From Bursaphelenchus xylophilus (lineage: Eukaryota > Nematoda > Chromadorea > Rhabditida > Aphelenchoididae): 64,000 bases of DNA. The notes under the pieces were generated by a model, which was not told where the DNA came from, searched no databases, and worked only from the letters and a program-made list of their open reading frames with translations. The stretch covers positions 5,451,501 to 5,515,500 of the forward strand of contig CAJFCV020000005.1 of NCBI GenBank assembly GCA_904066235.2, given 5' to 3'. Of this stretch, positions 56,285 through 64,000 are shown in pieces. The first letter of the stretch is position 1. The number at the start of each line of letters is the position of its first letter. A program made the translations under genes and the position numbers.

Positions 56285-57281
56285 TCACTTGGAGAGTGTA
56301 ACGTTTGCAATCAACAAGGCTTTAACAACCACAAAAACTTTGTCGAATTCCTCCATGAAATTGAGCCAGAAATTTCTTTGGGCCACATTACATACAGTGC
56401 AAACAGCGGCGATGGCCAGTTCGGTGACCTCTTGAGAGAACATCTCTTCTTCTTCATCACTTTCCCCTGCAATGTCGTCATCGCTGTCATCTTCATTGTT
56501 CTCTTCATTTTTTTCGTTTCTTTTTTTGGAATCTGGAGCTTTCTGGAAAACATGACATTAATCATTGTGTTAAAGATCAATTTATTAGAAGAACAATAAC
56601 AAAATTGTTTATGATTCCGCTTACACCATAACTGTCCATTACATTGACCCAAGACATGACTACGTTAATCCCGAGATAAAGAATCGGGTTCACACTTTCG
56701 ATGGCTTTCGCTTTGCCCGGAGGCCATTTCCAGGCAATCACACTGCCCATCAGTTCTGGGAATTGTTGTTTCCCGATGTCTTCATCTGTCATGTACTCAT
56801 TTGCCAAGATCAGAAATTCTTTGGCTATTGCTGTTACCAAATCCAGACAATCTAAACATCGAAGAAAATGAAAAAGTAACGCTTTTACTTACTTATATTA
56901 TCACTGGCCACTTTTATGATGAATCTATACTCTTCAGACTTCATACAATACTTTTTAATACTGTCGGCGATTAATTCACACGTTTCGGCATCAAATTGTT
57001 TGCTTTGTTGCCGTAGGAAAAGTTCTGAACAGTTTTAATTAATGTTTGAAGTCACTGTAATTCAAATTGAACTTACCAAAATCGTATAATGAGGTAGATG
57101 GCTGAACGAGAGCCTTATTCAGACATTCCAACGCCTCCTCAACAGTTTTGTAGCGAGATCTTGGAGTGGGGTTAACCCGTTGGGGCTGTGCTTTCGGGGC
57201 TTCCCGCATTCCCAAATTCGCCCTTAATGTGGCCAGCATCCTTCGATCCCTCCCATCTGGATTTTCTCGGCGGTTAGCCAT
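56285..57281 (-). CDS. Acidic-tailed protein, possibly MIF4G-like
   Basis: Start MANRRENPDGRDRRMLATLR at 57,281; about four exons. End is put at the TGA at 56,285 (NVTLSK), though a GT there could also splice to a short last exon ending near 56,216. The protein has a basic N-terminus, helical segments (YKTVEEALECLNKALVQ; DAETCELIADSIKKYCMKSE; DLVTAIAKEFLILANEYM), an acidic insert (NEENNEDDSDDDIAGESDEEEE) and a hydrophobic helix at the end. Spaced helices hint at an armadillo/HEAT-like fold of MIF4G type, but no diagnostic motif is seen, so the family is uncertain. Confidence 0.6.
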
Positions 57282-57631
57282 CTTTTATAAGCTCAAATAT
57301 TTGTTGCAGGTTACAATGAAGGAAGTTGGAATAGAATTAAGGACTGAAAGTATTTTTTATTTTATTTTTTCTGTCTTCTTTTTTTCTTAACGGCAGAAAT
57401 AAGACAGCACTTTTAGGGAGAGAGACGACATGCGGGGAGCGCCGGCTTTATTAAGAGTCGTTCATCGCGGGTAATGTTTTAAAAAAACAAGTCCTACAGT
57501 ACTCCGTGCTTCACAATATATAAAATTAAGTCACCCGAACTAAAAGGTATTTATTTATACACAAGCAACACAAATATTTATTTTTACAAAGGTCGTGACG
57601 GTTCAACAGTACGAAATTACAGTAATCGAGA
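57282..57631. other. Intergenic, 350 bases
   Basis: Between two minus-strand genes; holds the HADH 3'UTR and the upstream region of the acidic-tailed gene. No feature beyond a T-rich tract (57,350-57,390) is seen. Confidence 0.5.
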
Positions 57632-58985
57632 TTATTTGGGAGCATATTTGTGGAATCCCTCGCCCGTTTTCCTTCCCAACTTCCCCGTATCCACCATTGA
57701 GTCGAGTAAAGGACACGGGAAATACTTGGGATCTTCTGGATACGCCTGATGCCAACTGCCGATGATGTATTTCAAGGTGTCCAATCCAATGATATCCGCC
57801 ACTTCGAACGGTCCCATTGGTAATCCGGCACCCAATTTCATAGCTGTGTCTATATCTTTGGGCGAGGCATCACCACGTTCAGTCATTCTGATGGCCTCTG
57901 CCAAAAAAGGCATATATAACCTGTTGACAATGAAGCCGTGACGGTCCTGAAAATAGTCTGGGATGAGTTGTCAACAATGGCATCAGCAAAAACATGCGTC
58001 TTCACCCGAAAGCACCAATCTTAATAAAAGCCCTAAGGGAATCATTTTGTTACGGACCTTTGATTTGACTGGAGTTTTCCCCAATTGAGTGCAGAAATGA
58101 CAGAGAGTCTGGTAGGTCTCTTCTGAGGTCTCGACTCCGCAAACAACCTCCACCAACTTCATTACGGGCACTGGGTTGAAGAAATGAAGACCGGCTACCC
58201 GTTCTCTTTTAGTGTTCATCTTGTTCATAACATCAGCCAGGAGGAAACTGGAGGTATTGGTCACCAAGAGGCATTCTCTACAATTACAAGCATGTTCTTA
58301 TGATCTCGCGCTTCATTATATTATCTCCAATTGGGGATTATCTAATCTTTTCAAAAGACCACAGACGTTTAAAATTCCTTTTCAATCCGCTTATTACTGT
58401 AGTTATCGTTTGATAACAGCAATTCTGGTTAATAACCAGCCAACTTTCAATAAATTCCCCCCTCTCACTATCTCCGGCCCCAATTTTTACAATACCCGCT
58501 GTTAACATTAACCGTTAAGCAAGACTTACTCATTAGTTTCCTTCTCCAATCGATAAAAAAATTCCTGTTTCAGCTTCAAGTCCTCAACAATAGCCTCAAT
58601 TACAATGTCAACTCTCTTGAGATTCAGCTGATCGAGACTGGTAACCAGATCAAGATTGTTCATGGCTGCTTGAACATATTGCTGTTGGGCCTGTGGATCA
58701 TTTTGGTATCTTCTCTTGGAGATTCTGCTTAGTCCAGCCTGAATTCTGCCTCGGGCAGCTTCACATTTCTCTGTGGATCGACCAACTAGATTTACATGAA
58801 TGCCAGCTTCGACAGCCACCTTTAAAAATGGAATTAGACAGTAAAGTATGTCTTCTAATAACAAAAAAGCACAGAATGAATACCGTAGCTTATATATGAT
58901 TAGTCATCCCCACCTGAACAATACCCGTGCCCATAAGGCCGGTCCCAATCACAACGATCTCCTCCACGTTCTTACTCTCTACCAT
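57632..58985 (-). CDS. HADH: 3-hydroxyacyl-CoA dehydrogenase
   Basis: Start ATG taken at 58,985 ([19 protein letters not shown]); stop at 57,632 after [12 protein letters not shown] oxidises L-3-hydroxyacyl-CoA with NAD in mitochondrial beta-oxidation. Rossmann motif [14 protein letters not shown], then the helix [29 protein letters not shown], the active site loop [10 protein letters not shown], catalytic His in [29 protein letters not shown] and C-terminal [29 protein letters not shown]. The region upstream in frame to 59,099 (SRQEIGIPSPFKNIIKRPRG) is open and basic like a mitochondrial presequence but has no ATG; a spliced upstream exon could supply one. Divergent to alpha-SNAP. Confidence 0.92.
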
Positions 58986-59397
58986 CTTAATTGACCGACC
59001 TTTGTGACGATTGGCGATGAGTTGACCTCTGGGCCGTTTTATAATGTTCTTGAATGGGCTGGGTATTCCGATCTCTTGACGGCTTATCAGTCCTTGCACG
59101 TGGCTGGATGCATTTCATGTGGATCCACGGGAAGTGGGGTGCAAATCAGACCATCCTCGTTTTAGAACGCTCACACTATTTTGGTGTTATCTTGTCGTCA
59201 TATTTTTGGTAAAGGATTTAGCATCTTTTTTTCGTAATCATTGAGTAAACGGTCTCTTTCGGTCCCGTCACGAAAAGTCTGTTGAATCAGGACAAAGTAC
59301 CGTAAATCAATAAATAAAATTTCGGAAATATCGGATATTTCTGCTCGATAGAAATCCGATAATAAAATAAAAACGTCAACTTTACTTCTTATAGAAA

Positions 59398-61051
59398 ATG
59401 GCCGATAGTGAAAATAAAGCGCGTCAGAAGTTGGAGGAGGCGGAAAAGAAGTCGAAGAAGTCCGGTGGATTCTTTGGCCTTTTCGGCGGAGGTGGAAGTA
59501 TCCATGAAACCTGTGATCTTTACGTTCAGGTAAGTCCACGTTGACCCATTTTTGTTGTGATTATTTTGATCTGGGTTTGTAGTTCATGCTGTAGTGTATA
59601 GGGTTGTTATTTTTCCAATTTTTGGCACTTTTGTGTTTAGTCGGGGTCGTCGTGCTCTCAGATTTCTTGCCCGGTCCCTCGATGTCTTGCCAGTTTCGAG
59701 AATGTTGCTGATTTTGAAGATCATTATCAAGAAGCCCATAGTCATGAATGCGGAGAATGTGGGAACAAACTTATTTCGTCAAAGGCTTTGGAAGTCCATT
59801 TAGAGGAGGAACATTCAGTATTCTTCCAGTTGAAGGCAGAAAAGAATCCACACGAGCTTCATTTCTTATGCTATATAGAAGATTGTGAAGAGAAGTTTGA
59901 CTCTAAGAGTAAGCGAGACGTTCATGTATTAGAACAACACCACACTCAATCCCCGATAACGAAACTTGATGGAAGAAAGATGGAGAAGATAGAGAAAGAT
60001 CTTTCTCGGTTCAGGATCTCAGACGACAGAGGGCCGCGGTTTGGTTCTGAGCAAGAAAAAGGATTCCCCGGGGTCCGCAAGATTTTGAAGCCGTCGAGAA
60101 AACATCTGTAGTGTTGTATGTAAATCGTGAAATACGTTTATGCTATTTTATTGGTTATAGTCGGATAAAAAAAATTATTTTTAGGCCGGAAACCTGTTCA
60201 AGGTAGCCAAGAATTGGTCGGCGGCAGGTAATGCGTTCCTAAAAGCAGCCGAATTATATGGTAGTCAACAGGACAGTAAACATGACAGTGCTCGAGAGTA
60301 CGACCAGGCTGGTAATTGCTTCAGGAAAGTAGATACGACTGTAAGTACTTTGAGGGGAATATCATTCTTTTCTGTTTTTAGAAAGCTGTTGATTGTCTGT
60401 CCAAAACCGCCGAAATATATACTGATATGGGCCGCTTCAATATGGCTGCAAAAGTTCATACCACCATCGCAGAAATCTATGAAACGGAGTCACCTGATAA
60501 GGAGAAGTGTGCAAAGCATTACCAGATTGCTGCTGACTTCTACAAGGGCGAGGAGTCCAAGAGCTCGGCCACGAAGTGTCTTGTCAAAGTGGCCCAAGTT
60601 TCTGCTGAGTTAGAACAATATAGAAAAGCCATTGAAATCTACGAGGAGATCGCTTTGTGGGAGGCCGATCATCCAACCCTGAAATATGCGGCCAAAAATC
60701 ATTTCTTCCTGGCCCTCTTATGTCATATTTGTGTTGATCTGGTAAGTGTTTGTTTGGTTTTCATACTGTTATTTTTAGTTGGATTCTCAACAAGCTCTAA
60801 GACGTTATGAAGATGCCTCTCCTTCCTTTGCTGATTCCAGGGAATACAAATTTGTGAAGGAATTAACGATTGCCATGGAGGAGCAGAACCCGGATGTGTT
60901 CACCGAGACAGTCAAGAACTTTGATAAGATCAGTCGTCTCGATCCTTTCCAAACAACTTTACTATTAAAGGCCAAAAGACTCTGTGGAGAGAGCTCTGGC
61001 CCGGCGGTCGGAGCTGCTGCTGGAGAGGAAGAAGAGGAGGATCTGCGATAA
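59398..61051 (+). CDS. NAPA: Alpha-SNAP, NSF attachment protein
   Basis: Start [19 protein letters not shown] at 59,398, three bases after a TATAG acceptor-like signal; stop TAA at 61,049. Alpha-SNAP loads NSF on SNARE complexes for disassembly. Blocks: [20 protein letters not shown] / [22 protein letters not shown] / [22 protein letters not shown] / [16 protein letters not shown] / [17 protein letters not shown], ending EEEEEDLR; the C-terminal Asp-Leu-Arg that activates NSF is kept. Five exons. The first intron (about 59,532-60,184) is far longer than the others and holds a ZNF511-like coding exon in the same orientation. Confidence 0.95.
59641..60111 (+). CDS. ZNF511: ZNF511-like C2H2 zinc-finger exon inside alpha-SNAP intron 1
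   Basis: After TTTGTGTTTAG the exon reads [20 protein letters not shown], then [57 protein letters not shown] and HVLEQHH, ending KPSRKHL with TAG at 60,109. That is a set of C2H2 fingers with the spacing of human ZNF511, including its last C-x4-C finger after the HDSLFQIL-like [13 protein letters not shown]. No in-frame ATG precedes the fingers in this exon. Spliced to the alpha-SNAP exon 1 donor (phase 0), it would be read in frame; otherwise an unseen first exon is needed. This is either an alternative terminal exon or a separate gene sharing the first exon. Confidence 0.7.
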   Translation, partial: SGSSCSQISCPVPRCLASFENVADFEDHYQEAHSHECGECGNKLISSKALEVHLEEEHSVFFQLKAEKNPHELHFLCYIEDCEEKFDSKSKRDVHVLEQHHTQSPITKLDGRKMEKIEKDLSRFRISDDRGPRFGSEQEKGFPGVRKILKPSRKHL

Positions 61052-61213
61052 TTTTATCCCATTCCACGCCATAAAAGTTATTGGCTTTGTATTATAAATT
61101 ATAACTGATATAGTCGTCACCTCATTCACGTCCACACAACACGTGCACTTAGCTGATCACATTTATATGGTGATTTTATTTTACACGCATAAATAAAGAG
61201 ACAGGTGTTATTG
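61052..61213. other. Convergent 3' region between alpha-SNAP and E2F
   Basis: 162 bases holding both 3'UTRs, with AATAAA-type signals near 61,190 (plus AATAAAGAG). No other feature. Confidence 0.4.
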
Positions 61214-62323
61214 TCAATATACGTCCTCATTGTACAGTTCCATCAAAGTTTCTCCTCGTGTCAGACCACAAGAGTAATCGTAATCGGATGGAGGGGGACT
61301 TAGCCTCTGAAGCGTATCGATTGAATGGTCTTCGACCTGTTTCCCCTCCTGATTACTTTCCTCTTCTTCATTCTCCAGAATATTTTTGGGAACATCAGAT
61401 GCCAAATCTTTCCGGGGAAATCCAACAGACCCTCGGCAATCTTTGAGGTTTATTAGTGCCAGTGAAGCCGGCCCGCAGTGTGATTTTGCTTTGAGATTAT
61501 ACTTGACTTCATCAACATACATATTGGGTTGACCCACTTGAATGTCCGTACCTGGAGGCGCCTGCACTAGGAGAATCTGATCATTTCCAAACACACTAGC
61601 GGTCTCTTCTTTACTCAAATATGCATGCTTGCAGTTGTCTTGTTCTTCACATACATTTCTCATACTCTAAAAGCAACAATTACAACGTTGAATCAACTCA
61701 CTTGTCTAATCCATTGAAGATGAGTATCCAAAAGTCTCTCTTCCCTTTCCAAATCGGTCAATTGGTTTTTTATAATCTGAAGTTTCTCTTCATCTTGTGG
61801 TTTCAGATCAATTTCTCCTCCAGGCTTCCTCAACTGCCCACCCCTAAATATTAATGTTTAAAACAAAGGCGAGTTCCTCACCTCCAATGAATAACGTTCT
61901 TTGTTTTTTTTTCAATCAAACCAATTCCCTCCAAAACATTGGTGATATCATATATCCTTCTCTTTTGGCTGACATTAAGTCTTTCCGACTGTTGAACGAA
62001 CTAAATGTGCAATGTTATAAAAAATAACAAATCCCAACCTGATTTATATCGACAAGACTATGCGGAGAATCTTGCAGAAACTTAATGAACTTCTTCGTCA
62101 AAGTTCCAAGACTTTTCTCAGTTCGAACCGTGGTGTCCTCATTTTGGAAATGCTGTTCTTGATGTTCCATTTCCTCTTCCTCATCGTACTCTTCAATGGT
62201 TTCCTCATAGGTTTCCACATCTAAGTGTTGATCCGACTTTGCTATAAATTCCGATAACTGCATAATTGCCTCCCCACTTGATTGGGGCTTTTGTTCAAGG
62301 AGCTCGTCTTCTTGTACCGACAT
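61214..62323 (-). CDS. E2F: E2F family transcription factor
   Basis: Start [19 protein letters not shown] at 62,323; end ELYNEDVY with stop at 61,214. E2F factors with a DP partner control G1/S genes. The winged-helix DNA-binding domain is split over exons: [20 protein letters not shown], then [20 protein letters not shown] (with the DNA-contacting RRIYD), [16 protein letters not shown] leucine-zipper-like coil follows ([19 protein letters not shown]), then a marked-box-like part ([12 protein letters not shown]), and a C-terminal [18 protein letters not shown] that matches the pocket-protein binding site. About five exons. E2F1-5 type rather than E2F7/8, since there is a single DBD. Divergent to HYLS1. 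Confidence 0.92.
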
Positions 62324-62685
62324 CTATAAAACATAAACTATCGATAAATAATAGATAAACCATCAAATATCGCTAAAATATATATGTTAATACGTCACAA
62401 ACTACGCAAAAGAACAACATAAAGCTCTCGAAAATTGGATTAATCCGTGAAACACATTAAAACGGGCAAAGAAAATACATTGTTACAAACGCAACAAAAA
62501 TACATTTTCAAAATTAAAAAATCCGCTTGTAAATTTTTGGTCTAGAAAAAGACTTGACCCAAAGCCGAAAACAATCACTTCTTTCTCCCACAACGACGAC
62601 CCTGACAAATTGGCATATGGTCGATATTTAGAAAAAAATACACAATCTTCATCCGTAAATTTTTTGCCGGCATTTCCATGATCAT
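62324..62685. other. Divergent promoter E2F/HYLS1
   Basis: 362 AT-rich bases between the two start codons. No E2F-type GCGC core, tandem repeat or coding exon is visible. Confidence 0.4.
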
Positions 62686-63688
62686 ATGAGTAGTTTTGGC
62701 ATAAATATGGGCTTCATTACCACCGGAGATCTCCAAGAAGCTTTACTGGATATCGGATATGAAGTCAGTGCGGATGATCTTGATCTTCTAACAAGAGGTA
62801 ATGGAACAAGTTTGTTAATTTTTTGTTCAGAGGTGTTAAATAACATTGGCAATGAGGAGAATATCTTCGATAATGGTTTGGTTGATCTCACAGAAGAAGA
62901 TGCGCCTTTTTGCAAAGATCTCAACGATACTTTGATGGAAAATTCGGTCGTTTATGAACAGACGAAGGTGGGATAATGTATTCTAGTCTTAATTTTAGTT
63001 AGCCAGAGTATTTAAACGAAGCAGAGAAGATTATCAAAGAATCGTATGAATGCGTGAAGAGATGTTATTCACACATGTTGGAGATCACAGAAGTAAGTTC
63101 TGTTCAGTGATGAAATAAAAAAATATATGGAAAACAAAAAAACACGAAAAAGTTCTTTCCAAATATTTCTGCGAACCTGTTTCTTCACTTGTTCGAGATT
63201 CATGTTATCTAATCTAGGGAGGTTCTCATGTAAATGATCGGTTTGTGGATTTACACAAAAAAATTTCTGATATGAGGTCTCTGTTGAGGGAGCGAAGTGC
63301 CGTTGATGAGCAGGAATCTTGCCATGAAGTAGATGGACATAGTCCTAAAGAGATATCGGAAAATCCGATCAACAAATACACCGAACGAATGATGATAAAT
63401 CGATTCTTGAAGGATAACTGTAAGTCTTGAGATTAGTGGCTTTATTGTTTAGGTCTTCGCCCTGTGATTTGTCCGGAGCCTGGCCGACTTCCATTTAGAC
63501 AAGATAGGATAAGAACCTTGGATAATTACAAAAGAGAATGGGCGCAACGCCCTCCCCCTGGCGAGAATAAACGACTGGCGTTACGGTGGAAGATCAGAGA
63601 GGCCTTGATAAAAAGAGATATTCCTGTAATCAAATTGACTGACACAACTGACCACGCTTATATGCCGGAAAAACCACAATGGCAGTGA
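62686..63688 (+). CDS. HYLS1: HYLS1-like centriolar and ciliogenesis protein
   Basis: Five exons; start MSSFGINMGFITTGDLQEAL at 62,686, stop TGA at 63,686. HYLS-1 is a centriole protein needed for cilium formation in C. elegans and humans. The N-terminal DLQEALLDIGYEVSADDLD resembles the family's first helix; the C-terminus has the conserved HYLS1 box: RDRIRTLDNYKREWAQRPPP, GENKRLALRWKIREALI (compare D..KRDW...PGE..R..LRW.VRE in the family). About 230 residues, shorter than human. The call rests chiefly on the C-terminal box. Confidence 0.75.
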
Positions 63689-63800
63689 TGATAAATTGTA
63701 AATTGTCTCTAAATAAAGCGATGGGTGATTCTGCATGGTGTCGGACGCGGTTAATATTGTCCTTTACTGATTACGATGGCGTTTCCTTTTATATTTAAGG

Positions 63801-64000
63801 ATGTCGCGATATGTGATCAGAGCCGCCGATCGATTCAAAAATGCGTTGGTCGAGCACAATTTGCCTGGGCTGAGATTCTTAATAGAGGGATTTAACTAGT
63901 GAGTTGGCAATGAGTTTTAACTTGGGTTTAGTTATGACGTCTCGAGAGTAAAGGACGTTGGACCGGATAGGGCTGCTGCGGAATGGATTGTGAGATGTGG
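63801..64000 (+). CDS. DMAC2L: DMAC2L / ATP synthase subunit s-like, 3' end beyond window
   Basis: Start MSRYVIRAADRFKNALVEHN at 63,801; an intron of about 40 bases (63,900-63,934) joins FLIEGFNYYDVSR to VKDVGPDRAAAEWIVRCG, where the window ends. YDxxRxxDVGPDRAAxEW(L/I)xRCG is the hallmark of ATP synthase coupling factor B / DMAC2L. It lies 112 bases after the HYLS1 stop on the same strand, so the two could be cotranscribed. Confidence 0.85.

Noticed and set aside
1..64000. CRISPR array, prophage, bacterial operon or horizontally acquired island
   Set aside because: All genes are spliced with animal homologues; repeats are TIR or foldback types and tandem arrays without unique spacers.

Overview
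This is a compact animal nuclear genome segment, most likely from a nematode outside Caenorhabditis. Pointers are: many introns of only 35-60 bases, splice acceptors that are often TTTTAG rather than TTTTCAG, genes packed 100-300 bases apart on both strands, AG acceptors sitting just upstream of several start codons (as in spliced-leader trans-splicing), a tandem-CRD galectin, an MSP-domain protein, and a TONSL homologue without leucine-rich repeats. The clade is inference; no rRNA, mitochondrial or other lineage marker is present.

Layout. 1-4.8 kb (minus): 3'-truncated MYBBP1A/POL5 ribosome-biogenesis gene and a two-domain galectin. 5.0-11.4 kb (plus): a tight five-gene run (SDR oxidoreductase, PEX14, NAA20, DMAC1, ABHD12) that looks like an operon. 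11.5-24.0 kb (minus): one large NACHT/WD-repeat gene (NWD family) whose introns hold a 2.5-kb foldback with tRNA-like Pol III boxes, a 59-base tandem array, a MITE and, on the opposite strand, a complete MSP-domain gene. 24.6-27.6 kb: a glutamine-rich protein with WPPP motifs. 27.7-36.1 kb: SLC35B2 sulfate-donor transporter, CRNKL1 splicing factor, DRAP1/NC2-alpha and TRMT2A. 36.1-39 kb: gene-free, nested inverted-repeat elements. 39-43.7 kb: an M1 aminopeptidase and an unrecognised gene. 43.8-51.9 kb: RAD50 and TONSL head to head. 51.9-59 kb: a Lys-rich signal-peptide protein, MPI, an acidic-tailed protein and HADH. 59.4-64 kb: alpha-SNAP (with a ZNF511-like exon in its first intron), E2F, HYLS1 and the start of DMAC2L.

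Almost all genes are housekeeping genes. The most notable arrangements are the ZNF511-like coding exon that can only be read in frame from the alpha-SNAP first exon, the RAD50/TONSL divergent pair that shares a 244-base promoter containing a perfect E2F consensus (with an E2F gene 14 kb away), the five-gene operon candidate, and several families of inverted-repeat elements lodged in introns. No CRISPR, prophage or bacterial-type defence system is visible. Coordinates of multi-exon genes run from first to last coding base; exons were inferred by eye from frame and GT/AG signals.
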